From: Cytobacillus eiseniae
GTDB lineage: Bacteria; Bacillota; Bacilli; Bacillales; Cytobacillaceae
DNA length: 64,000 nt
NCBI RefSeq assembly: GCF_017874625.1
Contig: NZ_JAGIKZ010000018.1
Location: 1 to 64,000, forward strand
Direction of reading: 5' to 3'
This document shows, one piece after another, positions 36,631 to 45,767 of the stretch. The position numbers and the translations under genes were made by a program. Under the pieces are notes generated by a model. The model ran no database searches. It was given only the letters and a program-made list of their open reading frames with translations, and was not told the DNA's origin. Positions within the stretch are counted from its first letter, which is position 1, and each line of letters begins with the position of its first letter.

Positions 36631-37482
36631 ATGACTGAAAAAAAGATAGCCTGGATTACTGACAGTACTGCTTTTATTACTGAAGAATTAAAGAATCATC
36701 CAGATGTGTATGTTATTCCTCTTTCCATTTCATTTGGTAATGAAACATTTGAAGATGGTATTGATTTAAATACAGAGCAATTATATGAACGAATTAATTC
36801 CTCAAAAGAAGTTCCTAAAACATCACAACCTTCTGCAGGTCGATTTGCAGAGCTTTTTGAACGCTTAAAAGAAAAATATGATACAGCTATTTGTGTGCAT
36901 ATTTCTAGCAAATTAAGCGGAACGATTAATAGTTGTCTTTCTGGTGCTGAACTTGCTGGATTCCCAGTTGAGGCAGTTGATTCTAAATCGATGTCCTACG
37001 CCATTACCACTCTGCTTTATAAAGGAATGGAACTGGTCAATAAAGGAATGTCGAGCAAAGAAATTGCTGCATTTCTTCAAAGGGATGCGGAAAAATCAGA
37101 AAACTATATTCTTTTAGGAAATCTTGATCAATTTTACAAAGGCGGAAGAATGTCTGGTACCTCCTATCTAATTGGCAGTCTATTAAAAATTAAACCAATT
37201 ATTCGTATTAATTCGAATGGGGAGTTTGAACTATTCGATAAAGTCCGTTCAGAAAAAAAAGCGGTTAAGCGGATGTTAGATTTGCTTGGCGAATCGTATA
37301 AGAAGCATTCCATTTCACAAGTACAAATATTACATGGAAATGTCTCTGAGAAAGCAAAAGAGCTTAGTGCTGAAATTAAGGCTCTATTCCCTAAGCTGGA
37401 TATCTTCATTGGCGAAATCAGTTCTACGATTGCTGCTCATTCCGGAGAAGGTACACTTGCAACGATTTGGCATAATGAATAG
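36631..37482 (+). CDS. DegV-family fatty-acid-binding protein
   Basis: 283 aa DegV fold. ITDSTAFITEELKNHPDVYV, IPLSISFGNETFEDGIDL, KTSQPSAGRF, SSKLSGTINS and GRMSGTSYLIGSLLKIKPII are the family motifs, with the fatty-acid carboxylate held by the TSQPS and SSKLSGT loops. DegV/FakB proteins present fatty acids to the FakA kinase; no fakA is adjacent. ATG 36631 is behind AAGGA. Ends before a bidirectional terminator. Confidence 0.9.
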   Translation: MTEKKIAWITDSTAFITEELKNHPDVYVIPLSISFGNETFEDGIDLNTEQLYERINSSKEVPKTSQPSAGRFAELFERLKEKYDTAICVHISSKLSGTINSCLSGAELAGFPVEAVDSKSMSYAITTLLYKGMELVNKGMSSKEIAAFLQRDAEKSENYILLGNLDQFYKGGRMSGTSYLIGSLLKIKPIIRINSNGEFELFDKVRSEKKAVKRMLDLLGESYKKHSISQVQILHGNVSEKAKELSAEIKALFPKLDIFIGEISSTIAAHSGEGTLATIWHNE

Positions 37483-37496
37483 CTTCCACATATAAA

Positions 37497-37524
37497 AAGA
37501 GCATCTTTTATTGAAGATGCTCTT
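37497..37524. terminator. Bidirectional terminator
   Basis: AAGAGCATCTT pairs with AAGATGCTCTT across a short loop, with A/T runs on both sides, between the DegV gene (+) and hmgA (-). Confidence 0.85.
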
Positions 37525-37534
37525 TTCTTATACT

Positions 37535-38686
37535 TTATACCCATGTAAACATATAGTTTTCATCTTCAATCTCTTTTGCTTGTTTCACAACCTTCAATGG
37601 TCTAAATGTATCAATCATCACTGCAAGCTCCAATGTTTCCTTTTTTCCGATGCTCGCTTCGGTCGTTCCAGGGTGTGGCCCGTGAGGAATGCCGCTCGGA
37701 TGCAAAGTAATTGATTCAAGATTAATCCCTTTTCTGCTCATGAAATTGCCCTCTACATAATAAAGAAGCTCATCACTATTGACGTTGCTATGTGTATACG
37801 GTGCTGGAATTGCCTCTGGATGATAGTCAAATAATCTTGGAACAAATGAACAAACGACAAAATTATGACCTTCAAATGTTTGATGTACCGGTGGTGGCTG
37901 ATGGATTCTACCAGTGATTGGTTCGAAGTCTGCAATATTAAAGACCCATGGATATAAATAACCGTCCCACCCTTCTACATCAAGTGGGTGATGATTCAAT
38001 ACATGCGAATGAAGATACCCTCTTGTTTTTGTGATAACTTCATATTCGCCTTTTTTATGATAAGTTTCTAGACTTTCAGGTCCGCGAATATCACGCTCAC
38101 AAAATGGACTATGCTCCAACAGCTGCCCATATTCATTCCGATATCTTCTTGGTGTTGTTATTTGGCTAAATGATTCAATGAATAGCATCTTTGTTAGTTC
38201 ATTATTGTTAGGGAGAATCCGGTAAATTGTTCCAATTGGTATAACGACATAATCGCCCGATCGATAATTAATTGTACCGAACATTGTTTCAATTTTCCCT
38301 GTTCCATAATGAATAAATAGCATTTCATCGCCATCACCATTTCGATAATAGCTATTCATTCGTTCATTTATGGTTGCTGTCCCAATGAATAAATCTTCAT
38401 TTCCTAATAAATAAGTTCTAGCCTCTAATCCATCCCCTTTTTTATCTATTTGATTTGTCATTAAATGACGATGCTTTAAAGGTCCTTGCTCTTCATAATC
38501 TGGTAAATACTTCCCAATTAAATTCGTTTTTATAATTTCGGTTGGCATAAAATGATGATAGAGTATCGATTGCGTTCCCGAAAACCCCTTCGTCCCCATC
38601 ACTTGTTCTCGAAAAAGACTGCCATCCTCTTTTTTAAACATTGTATGGCGTTTATTTGGAATCCTCCCCATTTGCCGATAAAACAT
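37535..38686 (-). CDS. hmgA: Homogentisate 1,2-dioxygenase
   Basis: 383 aa cupin-type Fe(II) dioxygenase that opens homogentisate to maleylacetoacetate. Fe ligands lie in HSNVNSDELLYYVEGNF and LHPSGIPHGPHPG; an RIHQPPPVHQTFEGHNFVVC stretch precedes them. It is shorter than the animal/Pseudomonas form (about 430-445 aa), as is usual for the Bacillus type. ATG 38686 follows GAGGTGG. It is the last gene of the tyrosine-catabolic run hppD, hisC-like, flavin reductase, FAH-family, hmgA. Confidence 0.92.
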   Translation of the reverse strand: MFYRQMGRIPNKRHTMFKKEDGSLFREQVMGTKGFSGTQSILYHHFMPTEIIKTNLIGKYLPDYEEQGPLKHRHLMTNQIDKKGDGLEARTYLLGNEDLFIGTATINERMNSYYRNGDGDEMLFIHYGTGKIETMFGTINYRSGDYVVIPIGTIYRILPNNNELTKMLFIESFSQITTPRRYRNEYGQLLEHSPFCERDIRGPESLETYHKKGEYEVITKTRGYLHSHVLNHHPLDVEGWDGYLYPWVFNIADFEPITGRIHQPPPVHQTFEGHNFVVCSFVPRLFDYHPEAIPAPYTHSNVNSDELLYYVEGNFMSRKGINLESITLHPSGIPHGPHPGTTEASIGKKETLELAVMIDTFRPLKVVKQAKEIEDENYMFTWV

Positions 38687-38704
38687 ATGTCCACCTCACA
38701 TTTC

Positions 38705-39622
38705 TTAGATAATCACATTCTTCAATACGCCTAGTGCTGCAATTTCCAATTCAACCTCATCACCTGGCTCGAGCCATCGATGCACATCTGTTCCTAGTTC
38801 TAGAATACAGCCGCTCCCGACTGTTCCAGAACCAATTATTTCACCAGGATATAAGGTGACACCTTCCGAAGCTCGCTCAATCATCTCTCCAAATGAATAG
38901 TAGATTTCCCTCATGTTCCCCTCTGAAAGCTGTATCCCGTTTACGCTTGCTGTCATTCGTAAATCATATCGGTTCTCAATCAAATATGGATCTAATTCAT
39001 CCTTCGTTACGATGTAAGGACCGATAGAAGTAGCAAAGTCTTTCCCCTTTGCTGGCCCTAGTCCAACCTTCATTTCCTTTCTTTGTAAATCTCTAGCACT
39101 CCAATCATTTAAGATACAATAGCCGAAAATATATTCATCCGCATTTTCTGCTTTAATATCCGAGCCTTCCTTCCCAATCACACAAGCAATTTCCAACTCA
39201 TAATCAAGCCACTGACATTTTTTAGGTCGTGCAATTTTTTCATTTGGCCCTCTAATCGCTAAATGATTAGAGAAATAAAAGACGGGCATTTCATACCACT
39301 CAGGAACCATCTCAAGTCCTCGATTTCCTCTTGCTACTTTTACATGCTCTTCAAATGCGTAAAAATCGCGTAAGCTTTTTGGTTGTGGGAGGGGCGCTTT
39401 CAATTCAACTGCCTGAAGCGGGTATACTCCATGATTATTAATAAGAAATTTTTGTTCAGTGGCAATATAATTCATAAAGAAAAGATGATTTTCAAGAAAT
39501 GAAAGCATATCTTTTGGCAGGATTCCATTTGAAGCCTCATACATATCAATTACTTCATCCTTGTTTTTCATCCATCCTGCTCTCAACGATCCATCCTTCT
39601 TTTGAAAGGTTACGAATTTCAT
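38705..39622 (-). CDS. Fumarylacetoacetate hydrolase family protein
   Basis: 305 aa. FAH-fold motifs: PVFYFSNHLAIRGPNE, the metal-binding WLDYELEIACVIGKEG, ILNDWSARDLQ and GPAKGKDFATSIGPYIV, and GSGTVGSGCILELG. In this context, between hmgA and the reductase, it most likely cleaves fumarylacetoacetate to fumarate and acetoacetate. It is the short prokaryotic FAH type rather than the long 420-aa form. No maleylacetoacetate isomerase gene is visible in the window. The start ATG 39622 follows AAGGTGAT; hmgA begins 18 bases after its stop. Confidence 0.9.
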   Translation of the reverse strand: MKFVTFQKKDGSLRAGWMKNKDEVIDMYEASNGILPKDMLSFLENHLFFMNYIATEQKFLINNHGVYPLQAVELKAPLPQPKSLRDFYAFEEHVKVARGNRGLEMVPEWYEMPVFYFSNHLAIRGPNEKIARPKKCQWLDYELEIACVIGKEGSDIKAENADEYIFGYCILNDWSARDLQRKEMKVGLGPAKGKDFATSIGPYIVTKDELDPYLIENRYDLRMTASVNGIQLSEGNMREIYYSFGEMIERASEGVTLYPGEIIGSGTVGSGCILELGTDVHRWLEPGDEVELEIAALGVLKNVII

Positions 39623-39817
39623 AGCATCACCTTGATAGATTTATTCTTAGTCCATATCCACTGGCTTACGCTTTTGTTTAACTAGCTTCAATGCTAGTAT
39701 CTACCAAACTTTCATTCCCCTTCCTGTACTAAGTCCATAGTTTTTTGCTTTCCTAATCCGTGTTTCCTTCATTCCAGTCAGGGGAGCTTTCAGTTTGTAA
39801 AGCAGAACCTTCGTATT

Positions 39818-40429
39818 TTACGCTTTTCTGATCAATTCAAATGTTTCCGTGAGTGGTTTTGTGTATATATGACCAGCCATTCTTCCGATCGGTTTAAGCT
39901 CTTCCGTTGAAATTCGGCCATTATTATATAGATTACTTGCTACATGAACATGTTCTACTTTTCCAATGACTAGGCTGCCAGCGCCTATATGTTCACCGAA
40001 ATGGTGGACTTGGTAGAGCGAGCACTCCAGATGCACCTTAGACTCCTTTACACGTGGGGGCTTAACAACATGACTATTTTCCTTTGTCAAACGAGCCATC
40101 TCAAGTTCATCGATCTCAGAAGAATATGCTGTTGCACAAATATTCATTTTCTCGATCCAGTCCTCACTAACAATATTTATAACAAACTCCTTCGTCTGCT
40201 CAATGTTTGTGAGTGTATCCTTTTTATTCCCGTCCGTTCCTCTTCTCATTGGCGAAAAACAAATCAACATGGGGTCTGCACAAATGGCGGTAAAGAAACT
40301 AAATGGTGCAGCATTTACAATTCCCTCATTGTCGACAGTGGTAACAAACGCAATTGGGCGAGGCAAGATTGACCCAACAAGTAGCTTATATGCCTCTTTC
40401 CATTCAAGACTGTCTGGGTTTATTTCCAT
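39818..40429 (-). CDS. Flavin reductase-like (FMN split-barrel) protein
   Basis: 203 aa. LVGSILPRPIAFVTTVDNEG and VNAAPFSFFTAICADPMLIC are the FMN-binding split-barrel signatures of the flavoredoxin group; GAGSLVIGKVEHVHV lies in the C-terminal half. It may supply reduced flavin or reduce a pathway intermediate. A role in tyrosine breakdown is inferred only from its place: its start is 3 bases after the stop of the HisC-like gene. About 195 bases without recognised features separate it from the FAH-family gene. Confidence 0.85.
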   Translation of the reverse strand: MEINPDSLEWKEAYKLLVGSILPRPIAFVTTVDNEGIVNAAPFSFFTAICADPMLICFSPMRRGTDGNKKDTLTNIEQTKEFVINIVSEDWIEKMNICATAYSSEIDELEMARLTKENSHVVKPPRVKESKVHLECSLYQVHHFGEHIGAGSLVIGKVEHVHVASNLYNNGRISTEELKPIGRMAGHIYTKPLTETFELIRKA

Positions 40430-40432
40430 TAC

Positions 40433-41527
40433 TTACACCACCTTTTCATTACATAGCCTTTTAAGTACAGCTAGAAAAAAATCATTATCTTCTCTAGTAC
40501 CTAGAGTAATCCGAAAGGCATCTGCGTAACCAGTTAGTTTCATTTGACGAACAATCAGTCCATTTGTGATTAACTTCTCGGAAACTAGTTGATCCGTATA
40601 CACATAGATGAAATTAGTCTCGGATGGAAAATAGCCTAATCCTAGTTCTCTCAATTGTTCACATACATACACTCTTTCTCTTTCGTTTTTCTTCTTACAA
40701 TCAATGATAAAGCTCTTATCATCTAATGCACATTCTGCAGCTAATTGAGCGAGTTGATTGACATTAAATACTTCTTTTACCTTCTGAAGTTCGCGCACAA
40801 TTTCCGAATGCATCATGCCATATCCTACTCGCAAACTAGCTAATCCATATATTTTTGAAAAGGTACGTAGGATCACAAGGTTCGAATACGTATTGAGAAG
40901 TGAAATCGATTCAAGATAATTACTTGAGCTTACGTATTCATAATAAGCTTCATCAAGAATGATCAGGATATTTGATGGAATCATTTGGATAAAACGTAAT
41001 AGCTCTTCCTTTCCTACAATGGTCCCTGTTGGATTATTCGGATTGCAAATGAAGATCATTTTTGTTTTTTTCGTTATTTTTTTGTACATTGCTAGTAGGT
41101 CATGAACTCCATTTTGCAGCGGAACAGCAATTGATAGGCCGCCTTCAATCACCACATTTGTCTCATATCGTGGAAATGTTGTCGCAGCCATAATCGCTTC
41201 ATCTCCATCGTTAATGTAAGCTCTCGTAAGCAAGCGAATAATTTCTTCAGATCCATTGCCAATCAAAAATTGATCCTTATTTAACTGATAATAGGAAGAT
41301 AATTGGTTGATTAGCTTTGCCGTTGTACCATCTGGATATAAATATAGATTGTGCATATTATTTATGATTGCTTCCTTCACTTGACTGGAGCAGCCATAAA
41401 TGTTTTCATTATCAGACATTTTTCTAACTACTTTTAGATTGTACTTTTCTTTTATTTCTTCTGGTGAGTCACCAAGAGGATACGAGCGAATTCCCTCTAT
41501 TACACGTCTCGTTTGAATGTTTCCCAT
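40433..41527 (-). CDS. HisC-like class I/II aminotransferase, probably for aromatic amino acids
   Basis: 364 aa from ATG 41527 (MGNIQTRRVIEGIRSYPLGD) behind GAGGTG; a longer reading enters the upstream repeat. Fold-type I PLP motifs: ICNPNNPTGTIVGKEEL, ILDEAYYEYVSS and PLP-lysine RTFSKIYGLASLRVGYG. It is most like histidinol-phosphate aminotransferase paralogs, but no his genes are near. Lying directly before the reductase/FAH/hmgA genes, it most likely converts tyrosine (or phenylalanine) to the arylpyruvate. Tyrosine specificity is inference. Confidence 0.87.
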   Translation of the reverse strand: MGNIQTRRVIEGIRSYPLGDSPEEIKEKYNLKVVRKMSDNENIYGCSSQVKEAIINNMHNLYLYPDGTTAKLINQLSSYYQLNKDQFLIGNGSEEIIRLLTRAYINDGDEAIMAATTFPRYETNVVIEGGLSIAVPLQNGVHDLLAMYKKITKKTKMIFICNPNNPTGTIVGKEELLRFIQMIPSNILIILDEAYYEYVSSSNYLESISLLNTYSNLVILRTFSKIYGLASLRVGYGMMHSEIVRELQKVKEVFNVNQLAQLAAECALDDKSFIIDCKKKNERERVYVCEQLRELGLGYFPSETNFIYVYTDQLVSEKLITNGLIVRQMKLTGYADAFRITLGTREDNDFFLAVLKRLCNEKVV

Positions 41528-41640
41528 GAAATGCACCTCAATCATTAGGCAGAATAACCATCTATTTTGGAAGGAATCTTTTGTATTTTGTAGGAAATTA
41601 AAAATTAAAATATTGTGGCTAACTTTGCGATATGTTCTTC

Positions 41641-41880
41641 GTCCAGCTCCACAAGGAATCCTTCGACAGCATAAGCATCGCACGACTATAAGTGTATTTC
41701 TTATAGGAGGAGCGCCTACCCCCGACGTACAGGATGTACTAGTGTCGACAATGCGACAGGACGTCGCGTTTTTGTCGACCTCGAGGTCACAAGCCAATCC
41801 TCTAAAGATAGGTAAAGGACACCTTTCCGTGAGGCTCATCTTGTGCTATGCCTGAGGCTGAACAAGGCGCTTGCGCTTTT
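41641..41880. repeat. Long copy of the dispersed repeat, with internal palindromes
   Basis: On the minus strand this contains the same ordered blocks as 33-75, split by a module of about 56 bases holding GTCGAC repeats and AGTACATCCTGTACG, and another of about 57 bases (CCTCCTATAAG ... ATTCCTTGT). It is far richer in GC and palindromes than its neighbours. It lies between hppD and the hisC-like gene and takes most of that 395-base gap; a terminator follows, so hppD is separated from the other tyrosine genes. Confidence 0.75.
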
Positions 41881-41892
41881 GTTCTTTACAAA

Positions 41893-41913
41893 ACTCCCTT
41901 TTATAAAGGGAGT
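41893..41913. terminator. Terminator of hppD
   Basis: ACTCCCTTT (41893-41901) pairs with AAAGGGAGT (41905-41913). TTTTG follows on the minus strand, ten bases past the hppD stop. Confidence 0.7.
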
Positions 41914-41922
41914 CTGCTCTTT

Positions 41923-43038
41923 TTATAAATTCCCTCTTTTCTCTTGTTCACGTTCAATCGACTCGAATAGGGCTTTGAAGTTTCCTTCACCAAAACCTCT
42001 TGCTCCTTTGCGTTGAATAATTTCAATAAATAAAGTTGGACGATCCACAATTGGCTTTGTGAAAATTTGCAGTAAATAGCCTTCATCATCCCTATCTACT
42101 AAAATACTTAACTCTTTAATTTTGTCTATTTCCTCATCAATTTCCCCGACACGTTCTGCTAATGCATCATAATAAGAAGAAGGTGTACTCAAGAATTCAA
42201 CCCCATTTTTCTTAAGGGTACTAACTGTACTCACAATGTCCTCCGTTAAGATTGCAAGATGCTGAACCCCTGGGCCATTATAGTATTCTAAATATTCCTC
42301 AATCTGTGATTTTCGTTTTCCTTCAGCAGGCTCATTGATCGGAAACTTAATTCGGCCGCCGTTATGCATGACCTTTGACATAAGCGCGGAATATTCGGTT
42401 GTAATATCCTTGTCAGTAAAATGCTTCATTTCTTTAAAGCCCATTACATTTGCATAATAATTGACCCATTCCTCCATCCGTTCTACATTGCCAACGACAT
42501 GATCAATTCCGATGAAACCAGCATCTTCAACAGGAACATTCATCTCTAATGGTTCGTATCCTGGCATGAACACACCCTTATAATCTCTTCGTTCCACAAG
42601 CGTGTGTATCGTGTCACCATATGTACCGATGACTGCCTTTTTAACGCTGCCATGCTCATCCTTTATTTCAAATGGTGGAACAATTTCAATCGCTCCTCTT
42701 GAAACTGCTTCTTTATACGCTTTCTCCACATCGTCCACTGTAAGGGCAATATCCTTCACACCATCTCCATGCTTCTTTACAAAAGATGCAACTCTGCTGC
42801 TTTCATTTAATGTGCCAGTAATAACAAGTCGTATTTTTCTTTGTTGAAGGACATATGAGACTGTTTCTCTATTTCCTGTTTCTAGCCCTGAATAAGCAAC
42901 AGGCTTAAATCCAAATGCTGAACAAAAGAAATAGCATGACTGTCTAGCATTCCCCGAGTAAATTTCCAAATAATCTACTTCTTTTACAGGAAAAAATTCC
43001 TCTACTTTTTCTTGTTTGGCTACCTTATTTTCTTGCAT
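41923..43038 (-). CDS. hppD: 4-hydroxyphenylpyruvate dioxygenase
   Basis: 371 aa, two vicinal-oxygen-chelate domains. The C-terminal domain carries the Fe ligands: GFIGIDHVVGNV, GPGVQHLAILTED and TLFIEIIQRKGARGFGEGNF. It converts 4-hydroxyphenylpyruvate to homogentisate, the substrate of HmgA. ATG 43038 is six bases past GGAGGG; the ATG at 43044 touches it. Its own SigA-like promoter lies upstream (43088-43115) and a terminator plus repeat follow, so it is a single transcription unit. Confidence 0.95.
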   Translation of the reverse strand: MQENKVAKQEKVEEFFPVKEVDYLEIYSGNARQSCYFFCSAFGFKPVAYSGLETGNRETVSYVLQQRKIRLVITGTLNESSRVASFVKKHGDGVKDIALTVDDVEKAYKEAVSRGAIEIVPPFEIKDEHGSVKKAVIGTYGDTIHTLVERRDYKGVFMPGYEPLEMNVPVEDAGFIGIDHVVGNVERMEEWVNYYANVMGFKEMKHFTDKDITTEYSALMSKVMHNGGRIKFPINEPAEGKRKSQIEEYLEYYNGPGVQHLAILTEDIVSTVSTLKKNGVEFLSTPSSYYDALAERVGEIDEEIDKIKELSILVDRDDEGYLLQIFTKPIVDRPTLFIEIIQRKGARGFGEGNFKALFESIEREQEKRGNL

Positions 43039-43087
43039 GTTCATCCCTCCTGTTTTTAAAATTATAAATATTCTGAACTATATTAAT

Positions 43088-43115
43088 AATATATGAAACG
43101 TGTAAATGTTCTCAA
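43088..43115 (-). promoter_or_regulatory. Candidate SigA promoter of hppD
   Basis: On the minus strand TTGAGA (43110-43115), a 16-base spacer and TATATT (43088-43093), 50 bases before the start codon. Confidence 0.5.
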
Positions 43116-43170
43116 GAGTATAAGTTAAAGCTATGATGCATATATGCACTAAAGTAAAATTAGCGTTATA

Positions 43171-44592
43171 TTATACGTTAGATTTTTCTCTTTTCATCAT
43201 TGGCGGAATATGAATTGCCTGTTTCTTTATAGCTTCAAAAGCTTCTGCTATACATTCATTCACACTTGGGTGCGGGTATGCTGGAAACAACAAATCCTCA
43301 TCACGAGCAGCCATTTCTAATGAGAGGATTCCACTCGTTATCAGTTCAATTGCACCATATCCTAGAATATGCATACCTAAAAAGAGGCTAGTCTTCTTAT
43401 CCGTAATGACTTTGATGAATCCTTCTTTTTCCCCCCGAAGCCCAGCAAAACCGTTTGCTGAAAGTGGAAATTGGCCAATATCCACTTCATATCCATGCTT
43501 AATTGCTTCCTGCTCAGTCAATCCCACACTCGCAATTGGCGGTGTTGTCTGGGCGATGATTGGGAGAAAGCGTAAATCAACTTCAGAAGATAGTCCAGCA
43601 ATGGCTTCTGCAGCTGTTTTCCCTTGTTTAATCGCCTTTGATGCTAAGTGAGGACCTTCTGTTACATCCCCAATCGCATAAATCGTCGGGATAGACGTTC
43701 GGCATTGCTGATTCACTTCAATAAAATCTCGATTTGTCCGTTTGATTCCAATTCGATCAATCCCCAGATTTTCGATATTCGGAGAATGACCTAATGAAAT
43801 AAATAAATGAGTGCCTGTCATTTTTTCATTTCCAAAATAAATAGAAACAGTATTTTGCTCTACATATGCTTCAGATATAGAAACATTTTTAATTATTTTT
43901 ATTTTATTCTTCTTCATCAGTCGCATTAGCTCCATGTTTATCGACTGATCGAAAGGAAAGTCCTCCCCGTCCAGTAAAATGGTAACAGCTGAACCAAAAA
44001 CACTAAAGGCCATCGCCATCTCCAGTGCAATATAATCACTACCTAAGACGAATAGTTTTTCCGGTATGGCAGAAAGTTTCGTAATCGACCAAGAATCTAC
44101 AATCTGAACATGATCAACCTTCAATCCTTTTGGGATCTTTGGTGAACTGCCGGTGGCAATGATCGCCTGTTTAAATCGATAAACCTCATAGTGATCCCCA
44201 GATTCAACACCAAGTCGATCCTCCGATAGAAAAAAGGCAGACCCCTTAATCAGCTCCACTTTGTTTGCTTTGCATAAAGCAGTAACTCCTTCTCGCAGCT
44301 GAAGAATCGTATTTAATTTGTAATTTTGTAGTTTAGCTAGGTTAAATTCAATCGAATTCGTTTCAATCCCAAAGTCTGCAGCTTTTCTCGTACTACGCAG
44401 CTTCTCCGCACCTTCAGTCAAAACCTTAGTAGGGATACAGCCTATATTCAAACAAACACCGCCAAGCTCTTCTCTTTCAATGAGCGTAACTGATTGACCG
44501 AGTTGTGCAGCACGGATCGCTGCATTATAACCGCCTGGACCACCGCCAATAATGATCAGATCGCGTTCATATGCTAGTTCGCCAACAACCAT
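43171..44592 (-). CDS. lpdA: Dihydrolipoyl dehydrogenase (E3)
   Basis: 473 aa flavoprotein disulfide reductase. FAD site IIIGGGPGGYNAAIRAAQLG, redox-active GGVCLNIGCIPTKV, second FAD motif YAIGDVTEGPHLA and the C-terminal catalytic HPSVNECIAEAF. It reoxidises the lipoyl groups of the E2 encoded just before it (its ATG abuts the E2 stop). It is last in the operon thioesterase, pheDH-like, E1alpha, E1beta, E2, E3, and is probably dedicated to this complex, since a separate E3 usually serves PDH and OGDH. Confidence 0.95.
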   Translation of the reverse strand: MVVGELAYERDLIIIGGGPGGYNAAIRAAQLGQSVTLIEREELGGVCLNIGCIPTKVLTEGAEKLRSTRKAADFGIETNSIEFNLAKLQNYKLNTILQLREGVTALCKANKVELIKGSAFFLSEDRLGVESGDHYEVYRFKQAIIATGSSPKIPKGLKVDHVQIVDSWSITKLSAIPEKLFVLGSDYIALEMAMAFSVFGSAVTILLDGEDFPFDQSINMELMRLMKKNKIKIIKNVSISEAYVEQNTVSIYFGNEKMTGTHLFISLGHSPNIENLGIDRIGIKRTNRDFIEVNQQCRTSIPTIYAIGDVTEGPHLASKAIKQGKTAAEAIAGLSSEVDLRFLPIIAQTTPPIASVGLTEQEAIKHGYEVDIGQFPLSANGFAGLRGEKEGFIKVITDKKTSLFLGMHILGYGAIELITSGILSLEMAARDEDLLFPAYPHPSVNECIAEAFEAIKKQAIHIPPMMKREKSNV

Positions 44593-45750
44593 TTATACCA
44601 TCTCCAGCAACAGTAATTTCGGATCTTGAATCAGCATAGCAAAGCGGTTTGTGAACCGTACTGCAGTTGCTCCGTCTGCTACTCTATGATCAAAGGACAT
44701 TGATAAATTCATGATTGAGCGAATAATGATTTGATCATCATCTGTAACAACAGGCATTTTCTTATGTTTATGAAAGGAGACTAACGCAACCTCAGGGTAT
44801 TGGATAATCGGTGTTGCCCCAATACTTCCTCCAAGCGGACCAACATTACTAATTGTAAAAGTGCCACCCGAAATATCTGTGATTGATAATTGATTATTCA
44901 AAGCTTTATTTGTAAGCTGCTTCATCTCTGTATGAATCACGCGTATAGATTTCTCTTCGATATGGCGGAGCACAGGGACAATTAATCCTTCTTCTGTATC
45001 AACTGCAATACCGATATGATGCTCTTTTTGCAACTGGATGACTTCATTCTCTTCATCAAGAACGGCATTAAAAATCGGAAATTCTTTTAGACTAATGGAT
45101 AATGCTTTTAAGAAAAAGGCAGTAATCGAAATAGGCTGGTTTACTTTCTTTAACTCACTACAGAATTGTAGAAGATGTGTTACGTCTATCTCTTCAAAAT
45201 GTGTACAATGCGGGATCGTGTATATCGACTGGACCATCTTTTTAGCAATTTGCTTTCGTCTGCCCCTAAATGGGATGGTGTCTTTTGTTTGTGGGGGTTG
45301 ATGTACAGATACAGGTATATATACTGTATCTTTTGTAGTCTGTTCATTCTTTTTCAGTGATGCAGCAGTCATATACTGGTAAATATCTTCATCTGTAATC
45401 CGTCCAGCAGGTCCTGATCCATCTATCTTATGGATATCAATGCCATTTTCACGGGCAATTTTTCTAGTAAATGGTGAAGCAATGATCCTCTTTGGCTGGT
45501 TTGTTTTCTTTTCAGCAGCGAGATCATCTAGTAGCAGTAATGTAGAACCGACTGACACTGTTTCACCAGGCTTAACTGTGAATTCTCGGATAATCCCTGC
45601 TCTTGGAGACGGGATCTCCGCAGTCATTTTATCCGTTTGTACTTCTAACAGTGGGTCATCCGCTTTAACAATATCACCTGGTTTTACGAGAAAACAGTTG
45701 ACTTCAGCCTCAGTCATCCCTTCTCCAATATCATGCAGCTTTACTTCCAT
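44593..45750 (-). CDS. 2-oxoacid dehydrogenase E2 (dihydrolipoamide acyltransferase)
   Basis: 385 aa. One lipoyl domain (1-75) with lipoyl lysine in VQTDKMTAEIPSP; an E1/E3-binding domain (about 112-148: SPFTRKIARENGIDIHKIDG); catalytic domain (about 165-385) ending in SMSFDHRVADGATAVRF with the catalytic His/Asp. It transfers the acyl group made by E1 from lipoate to CoA. Family similarity does not say whether the acyl group is acetyl, branched-chain or aryl; the phenylalanine-dehydrogenase-like gene in the operon favours phenylacetyl. Confidence 0.93.
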   Translation of the reverse strand: MEVKLHDIGEGMTEAEVNCFLVKPGDIVKADDPLLEVQTDKMTAEIPSPRAGIIREFTVKPGETVSVGSTLLLLDDLAAEKKTNQPKRIIASPFTRKIARENGIDIHKIDGSGPAGRITDEDIYQYMTAASLKKNEQTTKDTVYIPVSVHQPPQTKDTIPFRGRRKQIAKKMVQSIYTIPHCTHFEEIDVTHLLQFCSELKKVNQPISITAFFLKALSISLKEFPIFNAVLDEENEVIQLQKEHHIGIAVDTEEGLIVPVLRHIEEKSIRVIHTEMKQLTNKALNNQLSITDISGGTFTISNVGPLGGSIGATPIIQYPEVALVSFHKHKKMPVVTDDDQIIIRSIMNLSMSFDHRVADGATAVRFTNRFAMLIQDPKLLLLEMV

Positions 45751-45767
45751 TCCATCTCATCCCTCCT

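Noticed and set aside
41528-41839. N-terminal extension of the HisC-like aminotransferase
   Set aside because: It reads through the repeat element; the real start at 41527 has GAGGTG and the family's normal N-terminus.
43137-43148. 12-bp palindrome TGCATATATGCA upstream of hppD
   Set aside because: Short AT-rich palindromes are expected by chance here, and nothing else supports it.
43161-43180. Fourth copy of the ACGTTA dyad (TAGCGT-N8-ACGTTA) before hppD
   Set aside because: The spacer is 8 instead of 7, one arm is imperfect, and it overlaps the last codons of the E3 gene.
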